A DNA stretch of 64,000 bases from LC029 sp036676475 (GTDB lineage Bacteria; Bacillota; Bacilli; Aneurinibacillales; RAOX-1): NCBI GenBank assembly GCA_036676475.1, contig JAKFCU010000117.1, forward strand, positions 30,109-94,108, given 5' to 3'. How positions within the stretch are numbered: the first letter of the stretch is position 1; each line of letters begins with the position of its first letter. The notes beneath the pieces were generated by a model. The model saw nothing but the letters and a program-made list of their open reading frames with translations, was not told the DNA's origin and searched no databases. The translations under genes and the position numbers were made by a program. Below are positions 1-8,411 of the stretch, piece by piece.

Positions 1-117
1 CTTGTTGTAGCCAAAGGGGCGGAAAACATGAAGGTGAAAGCTTGGATTACCGAAGCCGTACAAAAATCCCTTCATGTGGAACCACATAAAATTTCAATTT
101 TACCCAAAAAAGGATAA
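1..117 (+). CDS. spoIIIAG: SpoIIIAG, C-terminal end (partial)
   Basis: The reading frame is open from base 1 and gives 38 residues ending in ILPKKG before a TAA at 115-117. The segment VVAKGAENMKVKAWITEAV resembles the conserved C-terminus of SpoIIIAG, a ring-forming component of the mother-cell to forespore feeding-tube channel. It lies 14 bases upstream of spoIIIAH, as in the spoIIIA operon. The N-terminus is outside the window. Confidence 0.88.
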   Translation, partial: LVVAKGAENMKVKAWITEAVQKSLHVEPHKISILPKKG

Positions 118-131
118 GGGGGTTTTTCAGG

Positions 132-683
132 ATGGTATTAAAAAAGCAAACGGTTTGGTTGTTGTCGATGCTCACAATCATGGTGGTCTTGTCAGCCTAC
201 TACTTGATTCAAGGTCCAGTTGAACAAGTCCCCGTAGCAACGGATGCCAAGGGACAAAAGGCGAACCTTGAAGTTCAGGTAGATAGCAAGCAAGTTGTTG
301 ACGGCAAACAAGTAGTAGATGTGGAAGCTGTTCCAGGATCTTCTGATTATTTCATGGAGGCGAAGCTGGAGCGGGATGAAATCAATTATAAGCGATTAGA
401 GGACTATATGTCTGTCATCAGTAACTCGGATGCAAGTACTGAGGCTATCGGTCAGGCAAAAGAAAGCTATGAGGAGCTAGCGCAGAAGCAAGAAGTGGAG
501 AACAATGTGGAAAGCTTGATTAAGGCCCTAGGATATAATGAAGCGGTGATCATCACGCAGGATGATCGGGTCAATGTCATTGTGCAAGCGGAAAAAATGG
601 AGCCTAAACAAGTAGTGGAAATTATGAATGTAGTCAAGCGGAATTTGGAAATTAAGAACGTAGTAGTAAGCTACAAGCCATAA
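132..683 (+). CDS. spoIIIAH: SpoIIIAH, stage III sporulation protein AH
   Basis: 183 residues. A single membrane anchor at residues 5-26 (KKQTVWLLSMLTIMVVLSAY) is followed by a hydrophilic extracytoplasmic region and a C-terminal ring-building (YscJ/FliF-like) domain ending near VVKRNLEIKNVVVSYKP. In sporulating Bacilli this mother-cell protein binds forespore SpoIIQ across the intermembrane space to form the engulfment channel. It is the last gene of the spoIIIA operon, and a terminator follows. ATG at 132 matches the family N-terminus. Confidence 0.95.
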   Translation: MVLKKQTVWLLSMLTIMVVLSAYYLIQGPVEQVPVATDAKGQKANLEVQVDSKQVVDGKQVVDVEAVPGSSDYFMEAKLERDEINYKRLEDYMSVISNSDASTEAIGQAKESYEELAQKQEVENNVESLIKALGYNEAVIITQDDRVNVIVQAEKMEPKQVVEIMNVVKRNLEIKNVVVSYKP

Positions 684-696
684 TGTTAGGCTATGC

Positions 697-730
697 GCGT
701 GGATTCTCTATGGGATTCACGCTTTTTATT
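697..730 (+). terminator. Rho-independent terminator after spoIIIA operon
   Basis: An 11-bp stem with GU pairs (arms about 697-706 and 713-722, loop 707-712) is followed by a T-rich run. It closes the spoIIIA operon and separates it from the iron island. Confidence 0.8.
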
Positions 731-813
731 ATTTTCCCGGTACGGATAATCCGGATGATCAGATTGAAAGAAAAGGTTATTCGAAAAGTTTTTATTGCAA
801 GTTAAGTTATTTG

Positions 814-863
814 TTGACATCATCAAGGTTGCAGTGTTATAAATGATATTGATAATTCTTTTC
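814..863 (+). promoter_or_regulatory. Promoter with Fur box for the iron-uptake operon
   Basis: A -35 TTGACA (814-819) and a -10 TATAAA (838-843, 18-bp spacer) precede a 19-bp site at 845-863 that matches the Fur consensus GATAATGATAATCATTATC at 15 of 19 positions by eye. The site covers the expected transcription start, so Fur binding would block initiation. It sits about 55 bases upstream of the FTR1 gene. Confidence 0.75.
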
Positions 864-919
864 ATTGATTTTGGTTTCCAAAATCGTAAATGTGGGTGCA
901 TGATGGAGGGGGAGTGGTA

Positions 920-2113
920 ATGGGGAAAAAAGTACTAAGCTATTTATTGCTGTTTTTGCTGATTATCCCAACTTCCGTATTTGCCGCAAAATCATGGGAT
1001 GGTGTGGCGGATCAGATCGACCACTATATGAAGCAATCTTATGATGCATATCAAAAAGGCGATACGGTAAAAGCAAAGGATATGTTGAACGAGGCCTATT
1101 TTGGTCCGTTTGAAAGCGAAAGGATGGAGCAGGCGATCCGGGTGAATATTTCATCTAAGCGGGCTGCTGAGATTGAGTTTCAGTTTAACTCTATCCGCAA
1201 AAAGATGATTGCCAGCGAGACCCACGCGATCATCAAGCAGGAGATGGACGAACTGATGGTGATGGTTCGCGCGGATGCCAGGACGCTAGAAGGTGACCAA
1301 CAAGGTGCGGTGGGAATGTGGTTTTACTCTTTCCTCATCATTGTACGGGAAGGCGTAGAAGCGATTCTCATCATCGCCGCCATTGTGGCTTATCTTGTCA
1401 AGTCAGGAAATGCCGAAAAGGTGAAGGATGTGTACCAAAGTGCCGGGGCCGCTGTTTTGGCTAGTCTTGTAACGGCCTATCTATTTCAGGCGATTTTTAA
1501 GCTGAGCGGTGCAGCGCAAGAAGTATTGGAAGGCGCTGTCTTATTAGTGGCGACAGCCGTTCTTTTCTCGATGAGCTACTGGATGTTTAGCAAAGCGGAT
1601 AATAAAAAGTGGAAAAATTATATTCACGGAAAAGTTCAGGATTCGCTCAGTCATGGCAAGCGCTTTGCCCTTTGGTCAGCTGTTTTTCTCGCGGTCTATC
1701 GGGAAGGTGCAGAAACCGTACTGTTTTATCAAGCATTGTTTGCCGAATCACCGAACGATACCGGGATAGTCTGGTTAGGAATTCTAGCGGGTTCAGCTGT
1801 GCTGGTTGTGCTGTTTTATATCATTCGTTTCGGAAGCATGCGTATTCCGCTCAAGCCCTTCTTCCTTGTTTCAAGCGCGCTGCTATATTTACTTGCCTTT
1901 ATTTTTGCCGGTGAAGGCATTAAAGAGTTGCAAGCCAGCGGATTTGTCAGCAATTCAGAAGCAGCAGGCTTTACGACAATAGGTTTTCTTGGCATTTATC
2001 CGTCATGGGAAGGGATCGCTGCACAAGCGGTATTAGTTCTGCTGTTACTTGGAGCTATCGGATTTGAGTTTAGCAGGCGGAAAAGCTCTTCCCGAAATGA
2101 CCTAGCTTCATAA
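920..2113 (+). CDS. FTR1-family high-affinity iron permease
   Basis: 397 residues from ATG 920, which has a GGAGGGGG site upstream. An upstream ATG in frame is less well placed. A signal peptide (about residues 1-22, ending SVFAA) precedes a soluble N-terminal region of about 115 residues and then a seven-helix permease. The two REXXE iron-binding motifs of the FTR1/EfeU family are intact: REGVE at 143-147 and REGAE at 261-265. Fusion of an exported helical domain to FTR1 is common in bacteria. It heads an operon with P19, DUF2318 and an ABC system and should move iron across the membrane under Fur control. Confidence 0.93.
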   Translation: MGKKVLSYLLLFLLIIPTSVFAAKSWDGVADQIDHYMKQSYDAYQKGDTVKAKDMLNEAYFGPFESERMEQAIRVNISSKRAAEIEFQFNSIRKKMIASETHAIIKQEMDELMVMVRADARTLEGDQQGAVGMWFYSFLIIVREGVEAILIIAAIVAYLVKSGNAEKVKDVYQSAGAAVLASLVTAYLFQAIFKLSGAAQEVLEGAVLLVATAVLFSMSYWMFSKADNKKWKNYIHGKVQDSLSHGKRFALWSAVFLAVYREGAETVLFYQALFAESPNDTGIVWLGILAGSAVLVVLFYIIRFGSMRIPLKPFFLVSSALLYLLAFIFAGEGIKELQASGFVSNSEAAGFTTIGFLGIYPSWEGIAAQAVLVLLLLGAIGFEFSRRKSSSRNDLAS

Positions 2114-2162
2114 ATAAACAAATAAATCAAAATGAAATGGATTTGAAAGGGGAAATAAAAAA

Positions 2163-2771
2163 ATGAAAAAGCAAATGGTATTATCTGTAGCAGCTAGTTT
2201 ACTTGTCTTGGCAGGGTGCGGAAATCAGCCAGCTGGACAAACGCAGGATCAACAAAATCAAACACAGGCTGCTGATGCCACCAATTCCGCTCCGGCTGAT
2301 AAAGTGGTCAAAGAAATTCCGATGGGTGACCCTGTTGAAAAGGAAGGGTTGGAAATCGCAGGGGTTTATTTTGAATCATCTGAGCTGTTCCCTCATGAAA
2401 AAGCAGGTATGACCTATGATCAGGCAGACATCCATATTGAAGCCGACATCAAAGCAACCCAAGGGAACAAAACCGGTTTTGGAGCTGGTGAATGGGTGCC
2501 TTACCTCACGGTGAACTATAAACTGAAAAACTTGGAAAATAACCAAGAGCTATCCGGAACCTTAATGCCGATGAATGCTGCAGATGGTCCGCACTATGGT
2601 GCGAACGTAAAAATGTCGGGGGCAGGAAAGTATAAATTCTCTATTTCCGTTGAGTCACCGGAAAAACAAAACTATCTATTGCACATCGACAAAGGTTCAG
2701 GGGTAGAAGGGCGCTTCTGGGAAAAACCAATTGAGGTAGAATGGGAATTCCCATATGTTCCGAAGAAATAG
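2163..2771 (+). CDS. P19/Tp34-type iron-binding lipoprotein
   Basis: 202 residues with a lipoprotein signal (lipobox LAGC, Cys19), then a Gln/Asn/Ala-rich linker and an Ig-like domain of the iron transport-associated P19 (Tpd) family. PHYGANVKM and the closing EWEFPYVPKK fit the copper/iron-binding family of Campylobacter P19 and Treponema Tp34. It is probably anchored on the outer face of the membrane to supply iron to the adjacent FTR1 permease. Both the order and the partners match the Campylobacter P19 locus. Confidence 0.88.
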   Translation: MKKQMVLSVAASLLVLAGCGNQPAGQTQDQQNQTQAADATNSAPADKVVKEIPMGDPVEKEGLEIAGVYFESSELFPHEKAGMTYDQADIHIEADIKATQGNKTGFGAGEWVPYLTVNYKLKNLENNQELSGTLMPMNAADGPHYGANVKMSGAGKYKFSISVESPEKQNYLLHIDKGSGVEGRFWEKPIEVEWEFPYVPKK

Positions 2772-2851
2772 TATATATTTTCCGGGCTGGATCATTTCAT
2801 GCCCGGAATTTGTGCTGTTCAGGGATTCTACTAACGGAGGTTGACTTTACG

Positions 2852-4090
2852 ATGCTGGAAGTATTGACCGATCTTCTCAGACCTGGCTTTGAGCTGATTT
2901 TTTGCTTGATGCTGCTTGCTAGCTATTTAATGCTGAAACACATCCCTGTTCGTCCGTTGTTTGCTGGTACTTTAGCCGGTATGGCGACTGCGGGGATTCA
3001 GTTTTACTTCAATAAATATGTGGCACGCATGGAGATGGTGGATGTAGCTGAAAAAGGTTTGATCGTTTTTGCTGTTTTATTCTTTTTTGTCTGGCTATGG
3101 TTTACAGCGGCAAAAAAAGCCACATGGTTTACTTTACCCGTATTGGCTTTATTAGGATTTTCACAGGCGTTGGATAAAGGCAACAAACTGATTGCCACCG
3201 GTTATTCTACGCTATCCATGCAAAACGGCTTTAACTCGGAGTGGGTGATGCACGCCGTGGCGATTTTAGCCGTGAGTATCATGATGCTGATTATGGCAGT
3301 CGGCATGAATAGAATAGCCGTGAATCTACATCTTCAAACCGTCACCATTTTTCTAGTGTTAAGTTATGCGGAACTATTTGTTTTTCAGCTGGTAGAGTGG
3401 ATGCAAATGATGTTTGGTTTGCAAATTCTACCGTTATCGATGTGGGTGCTTAACCTGTTGATTCCATTCGTTAATCAGAAAGAGATCTTTCAATATGTAC
3501 TATTAGGCATTGTTGCCATGTTTCTTGGCTTCTTATTCATACAGCTGCGCAGGTATGACCATGAACCTGTCAACGCTACGCTTAATTCGGCTCAACAGCG
3601 AAAAGTGCGTGCCCAAAAGCAGCAGTTACGACGATGGTTTTTCTCATTTTCAACCGTTATGTTGCTTATTTTTTCTTCTGTTCTTGGGGAACGGGTAATG
3701 GCTTCCAAGGAGGTTCAGGAAAAGCCGGCAACACCAGTCACGGCAGAGGGCGGACATATCCATCTACCAAAAGAAAATTTAATCGAAAAAGAGCTAAACC
3801 TGTACACTTTCAAGGCGGATGATGAGACAAACGTGCGGTTTATGGCTGTGCGCAAGTCCGGAGAAAATTATGGAGTTGCCTTAGATGCTTGTCAAATTTG
3901 CGGTGTAGCCGGTTTCTATGAGCATAAGGGGCAAGTTGTCTGTAAAAAATGCAATTCAGCGATCGGGATGAACACGATTGGCTTCAAAGGTGGCTGTAAC
4001 CCGATACCGATCGAATATGACAACAAAGATGATGGAACCATTGACATTCCTGTTTCTGAGCTGCACCAAGCTGCAGGGATTTTTAAGTAA
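2852..4090 (+). CDS. DUF2318 Fe-S-type membrane protein of P19 iron systems
   Basis: 412 residues from ATG 2852, with CGGAGG seven or more bases upstream. A longer in-frame reading would overlap the preceding gene and has no such site. About eight to nine hydrophobic segments fill residues 1-270. After a charged stretch and one more hydrophobic segment comes the DUF2318 domain, with four cysteines at C347, C350, C364 and C367 in a CxxC...CxxC arrangement suited to a metal or Fe-S site. The family accompanies FTR1-P19 systems and is thought to support iron reduction or transfer; the exact role is not established. Confidence 0.87.
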   Translation: MLEVLTDLLRPGFELIFCLMLLASYLMLKHIPVRPLFAGTLAGMATAGIQFYFNKYVARMEMVDVAEKGLIVFAVLFFFVWLWFTAAKKATWFTLPVLALLGFSQALDKGNKLIATGYSTLSMQNGFNSEWVMHAVAILAVSIMMLIMAVGMNRIAVNLHLQTVTIFLVLSYAELFVFQLVEWMQMMFGLQILPLSMWVLNLLIPFVNQKEIFQYVLLGIVAMFLGFLFIQLRRYDHEPVNATLNSAQQRKVRAQKQQLRRWFFSFSTVMLLIFSSVLGERVMASKEVQEKPATPVTAEGGHIHLPKENLIEKELNLYTFKADDETNVRFMAVRKSGENYGVALDACQICGVAGFYEHKGQVVCKKCNSAIGMNTIGFKGGCNPIPIEYDNKDDGTIDIPVSELHQAAGIFK

Positions 4091-4105
4091 AGGCGGTGAG
4101 TTGGG

Positions 4106-5404
4106 ATGTATTGGCGCATATTGCATAAGTCGTTTGTGCGGGCGCTTAAAGAAAAGCTGTTGATTATTCTTACCGTTGCGTTTGGGGCCTCCCTTGCATC
4201 AGGAATGTTAAATGTGGCGCTTGACGTAGGGGATAAGATGAATCAAGAGTTAAAATCTTACGGCGCCAATCTGCAGATCATGCCGAAAATGGATACGATT
4301 CCTTTAGAGATGGAGGGTACCAATTTTCATTTGTTGGGAAATCAAGCTTTTTTGCAGGAAGAAGATCTGTGGAAGTTAAAGAAAATCTTTTGGGCCAATA
4401 ATATTTTGGGGTTTACTCCCTATTTAGAGACGACAGGAACCATAGATTCTGGAGGAGTTTCATTTCCCGTCGCAGGAACTTGGTTTAAAAAGGAACGGAA
4501 ATTACCGGACGGCAATATGTTTACAACGGGGATAACCGAGCTGAAATCGTGGTGGAAGCTAAAGGGCGAATGGCCGAAGGAGAGTTCAGATTCATCGGAA
4601 GCGATCATCGGCAAACAGTTGGCCAATCAGCTCGGGATCAAGGCAGGTGACAAGCTTAGCCTAATATTGAAAACGTCCAAGGGAGATCAACCTTATCAAG
4701 TGAAAATAACAGGTATCTTGGATGCTGGCGGACAGGAAGATGAAATGATTTTAGCTCCGCTTTCGGTCATTCAGCAGAGATTGAATCTTCCTGGGAAAAT
4801 CCAGCGAGCAGAAGTAAGTGCCTTAACCGTCCCTGATACAGAATTGGCTAAAAAAGCCGGCATGAATCCTAGCGGTCTGAGGGAAAAAGACTATGAGGCT
4901 TGGTATTGTACAGCCTATACCGGTGCCATTGCTTATCAGATAGAGGAAAGCTTGCCTGACGCTTATGCGAAGCCGATTCGCCAAATTGCCGAGTCGGAAG
5001 GAAAAATTCTTGGTAAGATCCAAATCATGATGGTGATCATTTCTGTGGCGGCTGTACTCAGTTCGGCACTTGGCATTTCCAGTTTGATGAATAGCAAGGT
5101 GCAAGAACGGAGAAAAGAGATCGCGCTCATAAAAGCATTAGGCGGTACAGATGCTTCAGTTTCCTTGCTTTTTTTAGGAGAGGCGCTCATCAGCGGGCTG
5201 ATTGGCGGGTTGATTGGGTATGGAATCGGTATTGTCTTAGCCCAATTTGTCGGCCAGTCAGTATTTGATACCGTACTTTCGATCAAATGGCTTGGTCTGC
5301 CCCTTATCCTGCTGCTTTCAACGGCGGTAACAGTAGTGGGCAGCTATCCGGCGATAAGATTGATAGTGAAATTAGATCCAATACAAGCGTTGTACGGAAG
5401 ATAG
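4106..5404 (+). CDS. FtsX/MacB-type ABC permease of the iron operon (1)
   Basis: 432 residues. One N-terminal membrane segment (about 18-38) is followed by an extracytoplasmic core of about 240 residues and three C-terminal helices (FtsX domain), with the conserved RRKEIALIKALGG stretch in the first C-terminal loop. This is the MacB/FtsX topology, not that of a classical importer. It starts 15 bases after the DUF2318 gene. Paired permeases of this type lie at the same place in P19-FTR1 loci; the transported or mechanically handled substrate is unknown. Confidence 0.88.
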   Translation: MYWRILHKSFVRALKEKLLIILTVAFGASLASGMLNVALDVGDKMNQELKSYGANLQIMPKMDTIPLEMEGTNFHLLGNQAFLQEEDLWKLKKIFWANNILGFTPYLETTGTIDSGGVSFPVAGTWFKKERKLPDGNMFTTGITELKSWWKLKGEWPKESSDSSEAIIGKQLANQLGIKAGDKLSLILKTSKGDQPYQVKITGILDAGGQEDEMILAPLSVIQQRLNLPGKIQRAEVSALTVPDTELAKKAGMNPSGLREKDYEAWYCTAYTGAIAYQIEESLPDAYAKPIRQIAESEGKILGKIQIMMVIISVAAVLSSALGISSLMNSKVQERRKEIALIKALGGTDASVSLLFLGEALISGLIGGLIGYGIGIVLAQFVGQSVFDTVLSIKWLGLPLILLLSTAVTVVGSYPAIRLIVKLDPIQALYGR

Positions 5405-5414
5405 GGGATTAGAT

Positions 5415-6548
5415 ATGCAGCAGAAATGGCGTATGTTTAGTAAAATGATCGGTCGTGCCGTATGGTTTCGCAAGCTGCCGACCATCGTGGCCGTTCTTGC
5501 AATTGTGCTGGGGGTTGGAGTGATCGGCGGGCTTGTCAATCTTTATTACGACATGAGTCAGCAAATGAGCAAAGAGTTTCGTGCTTATGGTGCGAATGTC
5601 GTGGTTTATTCGACAGATCGTGGGTCCATTGGGCAGCAAACCCTTCAGCAAATCACACAGCAAATTCCACAGGATATCCTTTACGGAATCGCACCCATGC
5701 AATATAGCCTGGTCAACATGGAGAATAAGCCGCTCGTGCTCGTCGGCACATGGTTCGACCAGGTGAAAAAGGTAAGCCCCTATTGGCAAGTGGAGGGGAC
5801 GTGGGTCAATGAACGGGACAATTTAAACGATGCCATGGTAGGCGTGGCCGTTGCCCGTAAATTTGATCTGAAACCAGGCAGTCACTTGGAAATCCAGGAT
5901 CAGCCGGGAAAGCGGCAGATTAAAGTGCGTGTAAGCGGAATTGTGACTACCGGAGGAAAAGAGGAAAATCAAATTTTCGTCAGCACCTCTCTCGCCGAAA
6001 AACTGACCGGACGCACGGATGTGAATGTCGTGATGGTCAGCCTGATGGAAAAAGGCAGTGAGCTTGAACAAAAAGCAGAGGCACTGCAAAAAGAGTTCAA
6101 CGACATTGCGGTAAAGCCGCTAAAACAAATGGGGCAGTCGGAAGCGAAGCTGTTGGATAAAATCCGAAAGCTGATTTCTGTCGTATCCATCATCATTTTT
6201 GTAACTACCGTTCTGACCATTACGACAACAATGATGAGCATGGTCATGGAGCGGCGCAAAGAAGTGGGGCTCAAAAAAGCGCTGGGTGTACCTGATAGCA
6301 AGCTGATTGTCGAATTTTTAGCAGAAGGTGTGCTGTTCTGTGTCGTAGGTAGCAGTTTAGGAATATTCCTTGCTTACTATCTTGCACAAGTAATTGGACA
6401 GAGCGTCTTTTCTTCAGCCATTGCCTTTCGCCCGCTTATCGTTCCGTGGAGTTATGCCGGTTCGTTAATTGTGATTGCCATTGCGTTTGTCATTCCGGTC
6501 AAGCGTATGATGGAAGTGGAGCCGGCAGTCGTATTAAAAGGAGAGTAA
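5415..6548 (+). CDS. FtsX/MacB-type ABC permease of the iron operon (2)
   Basis: 377 residues and a paralogue of the preceding gene, with the same N-terminal helix, extracytoplasmic core (shorter here) and three C-terminal helices, including ERRKEVGLKKALGVP. ATG 5415 lies 10 bases after the upstream stop, so translation is probably coupled. With the other permease and the ATPase it would form a heterodimeric MacB-like transporter. Confidence 0.88.
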   Translation: MQQKWRMFSKMIGRAVWFRKLPTIVAVLAIVLGVGVIGGLVNLYYDMSQQMSKEFRAYGANVVVYSTDRGSIGQQTLQQITQQIPQDILYGIAPMQYSLVNMENKPLVLVGTWFDQVKKVSPYWQVEGTWVNERDNLNDAMVGVAVARKFDLKPGSHLEIQDQPGKRQIKVRVSGIVTTGGKEENQIFVSTSLAEKLTGRTDVNVVMVSLMEKGSELEQKAEALQKEFNDIAVKPLKQMGQSEAKLLDKIRKLISVVSIIIFVTTVLTITTTMMSMVMERRKEVGLKKALGVPDSKLIVEFLAEGVLFCVVGSSLGIFLAYYLAQVIGQSVFSSAIAFRPLIVPWSYAGSLIVIAIAFVIPVKRMMEVEPAVVLKGE

Positions 6549-6559
6549 GGAGGGGCAGC

Positions 6560-7234
6560 ATGAATATTTTGGAGATATCAAATGTCTCAAAGATCTACAG
6601 AAGCCTGCATGCGCTTAAAGATGTCAGCCTGACAGTGGAGAAGGGAGAATGGGTAGCGATCATGGGGCCATCCGGTTCAGGAAAGAGTACGCTGATTAAT
6701 ATTATCGGCTGCATGGATAAACCGACACACGGATCGGTTAGGATCAACGGAGCGGAGACGGTTGCCTTGAGCAAAAAACAGCTGACAGAGCTTCGCAGAG
6801 ATACGATTGGCCTTGTGTTTCAGCAGTTTCACCTCATTCCTTATATGAGCGCGTTGGAAAACGTGATGCTGGCCCAGTATTACCATAGCATCCCGGATGA
6901 AAACGAAGCGATTGCTGCGCTGGGCCGCGTAGGGCTTGGTGAACGGGCTCACCATTATCCTTCGCAGCTATCAGGCGGGGAACAGCAGCGGTTATGCATT
7001 GCCCGGGCGCTGATTAACTATCCTGCCCTAATTTTGGCTGATGAGCCAACAGGGAACTTAGATGAAGCAAATGAACAGATGGTGATGCAGCTTTTCCACG
7101 AACTGCATAAAGAAGGGCATACCATCATCATGGTTACACATGATAAAACCGTTGCCGACCACGCTCAGCGCTGTGTTGTCATGGAGTACGGAAAAATTGC
7201 ACGCATCGTGGAGAGAGAAGAAAAAATATCTTAG
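6560..7234 (+). CDS. ABC transporter ATPase of the iron operon
   Basis: 224 residues from ATG 6560, preceded by TAAGGAGGGG. Walker A GPSGSGKST is at 36-44, followed by the signature LSGGEQQR, Walker B LILADEPTGNLDE and the H-loop VTHD. This is the LolD/MacB subfamily, which pairs with FtsX-type permeases. It is the last gene of the Fur-controlled iron operon; a hairpin terminator follows after about 80 bases. Confidence 0.92.
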   Translation: MNILEISNVSKIYRSLHALKDVSLTVEKGEWVAIMGPSGSGKSTLINIIGCMDKPTHGSVRINGAETVALSKKQLTELRRDTIGLVFQQFHLIPYMSALENVMLAQYYHSIPDENEAIAALGRVGLGERAHHYPSQLSGGEQQRLCIARALINYPALILADEPTGNLDEANEQMVMQLFHELHKEGHTIIMVTHDKTVADHAQRCVVMEYGKIARIVEREEKIS

Positions 7235-7314
7235 TTAAGATCAGTGGATCCTCAATGGGCACGTGCCATCGGTTCATGAAAACAGAAAGCCGTTACTATT
7301 CATTCTATCATAAG

Positions 7315-7355
7315 GAGTCTTGTTTACGAAAAATGGAACAAGACTCTATTATTTG
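7315..7355 (+). terminator. Terminator of the iron operon
   Basis: A perfect 10-bp stem (7315-7324 with 7337-7346) is followed by TATTATTT. The T run is weak but the position after the ATPase gene fits a terminator. Confidence 0.6.
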
Positions 7356-7401
7356 TACAAAATAGAATAAATGAAAGACTAGAAAGTTAATATCGAACGT
7401 A

Positions 7402-7430
7402 TTGACTTGATAATGAAAATCAATTATAAC
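7402..7430 (+). promoter_or_regulatory. Promoter with Fur box upstream of the ccm operon
   Basis: -35 TTGACT (7402-7407) and -10 TATAAC (7425-7430) have a 17-bp spacer. A Fur-like site at 7409-7427 (14 of 19 matches to the consensus by eye) fills the spacer and -10. The next genes downstream are the 54-codon ORF and the cytochrome c maturation operon. Confidence 0.6.
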
Positions 7431-7505
7431 TATATTAAACACTTGTTCAATTGAAATTAATTATCACTTCCGATAATAACTGTTGATCTGTATTTGAAAA
7501 AAGAA

Positions 7506-7570
7506 GGAACTACCCACTTGCCGCTAATCTGTATCCTCTTACGCCCATCGTGAGTGGTAGGAGGCTTGCG
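7506..7570. mobile_element. Possible relic end of an IS200/IS605-type element
   Basis: An imperfect hairpin pairs ACTACCCACT (about 7509-7518) with AGTGGTAGG (about 7544-7552), followed by AGGCTTGCG. Hairpins of this look form the ends of IS200/IS605 elements. No transposase is present. It lies inside the untranslated region between two Fur boxes, so it may now be part of a leader. This is a resemblance call only. The rest of 7235-7674 holds the terminator, the promoter and the Fur boxes, with no clear gene. Confidence 0.3.
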
Positions 7571-7583
7571 CACTTTTTATATC

Positions 7584-7602
7584 GATAATAATTATTATTA
7601 TC
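7584..7602 (+). promoter_or_regulatory. Second Fur box upstream of the ccm operon
   Basis: The 19-bp site matches the Fur consensus at 16 of 19 positions by eye and sits in a nearly perfect AT palindrome (7582-7604). It is 90 bases before the small ORF and about 290 bases before the thioredoxin gene. With the 7409-7427 site it makes Fur control of the following operon likely. Confidence 0.65.
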
Positions 7603-7674
7603 GATTATTAGCTGCGTCAGTGTCCGATACTATCATTTTTTGATGAATGACCCATAACCTAACTCATATAGCAG

Positions 7675-7839
7675 GTGAATACTTTGTTCCAGATCGTTAT
7701 TTATATGGCTGCTCTATACTTTTTCTGCTTAAATTTGTTCGTCTATGTCTTTAGGTTTGTCATTGGGGATATGCTCCAGTACCCAATGGAAGATCGAAGG
7801 AAGAAGGATAAACACCACCCTTTCAGGGTAGTAATTTAA
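7675..7839 (+). CDS. Small membrane peptide, unrecognised (54 aa)
   Basis: A 54-codon frame from GTG 7675 (or ATG 7705, 44 codons) ends at TAA 7837-7839. The peptide has one hydrophobic segment (about residues 4-30, rich in Phe, Tyr and Leu) and then a basic tail MEDRRKKDKHH. The stop overlaps an ATG (TAATG) in frame with the following thioredoxin gene, which suggests coupling. The ribosome binding site is weak, so coding is uncertain. I do not recognise the family. Confidence 0.35.
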   Translation: MNTLFQIVIYMAALYFFCLNLFVYVFRFVIGDMLQYPMEDRRKKDKHHPFRVVI

Positions 7840-7871
7840 TGTCATTTCAACAGATGTGTGGGGTAATAAAA

Positions 7872-8393
7872 ATGAAAACATGGATCCAATATATAAGTCT
7901 TATACTGATCATTGGCGTCTTTGTTTACACAGGTATCCGCTTTGTTCATCAGAAAGCTGCCGTTCAACTGGGGGAGCAAGCTCCCCTGTTTGAATTGGAG
8001 TCGATTACCGGCGAGAAAGTGAACTTAGCGAAGTATAAAGGACAGCCGGTCGTCCTTAATTTTTTTACGACCTGGTGCGGACCCTGTATAGACGAGTTGC
8101 CGGAGTTAGAAAAGTATCAAATGAAATATGGTGGGCAGGTTCCTTTGCTCGTCATTGATCGGAGGGAGCCCAAGGAACGTGTCGCATCGTTTGCCAAGCA
8201 AAATCAATCAGCCCTGCTCTTTTTGCTAGATTACAAGGATGAAGTAAGTAAAGCCTACGGGATCAAAGGGCAGCCAGAGACGATGATTATCGATGGGAAT
8301 GGGATCGTTAAGCGGTATATCGTCGGTGGGATGACGGCCGATCAGCTTGCGCAAGAAGTGATGCAGTACACGGAATCAGCTTTAACACCTTAA
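7872..8393 (+). CDS. TlpA/ResA-like membrane thiol-disulfide oxidoreductase
   Basis: 173 residues from ATG 7872 (MKTWIQYISL). An in-frame ATG at 7839 overlaps the stop of the preceding small ORF and cannot be excluded. A membrane anchor (about 5-24) is followed by a thioredoxin fold with active site WCGPC at 68-72 and the cis-Pro region KGQPETMII. ResA-type proteins reduce the CxxCH cysteines of apocytochrome c before haem attachment, which suits its place at the head of the ccm operon. P19 iron loci also often carry TlpA-like proteins. Confidence 0.87.
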   Translation: MKTWIQYISLILIIGVFVYTGIRFVHQKAAVQLGEQAPLFELESITGEKVNLAKYKGQPVVLNFFTTWCGPCIDELPELEKYQMKYGGQVPLLVIDRREPKERVASFAKQNQSALLFLLDYKDEVSKAYGIKGQPETMIIDGNGIVKRYIVGGMTADQLAQEVMQYTESALTP

Positions 8394-8411
8394 GGTTGCG
8401 GGGAGAAAAGA

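Noticed and set aside
686..901. Minus-strand frame over the spoIIIA terminator and the iron operon promoter
   Set aside because: It covers a terminator, a promoter and a Fur box, has no ribosome site and no recognisable protein pattern.
2741..2851. Upstream extension of the DUF2318 gene
   Set aside because: It would overlap the P19 gene end and lacks a ribosome site; ATG 2852 has CGGAGG and starts the hydrophobic region properly.
3004..3198. Minus-strand frame inside the DUF2318 gene
   Set aside because: Shadow of a membrane-protein coding region, with composition mirrored from it.
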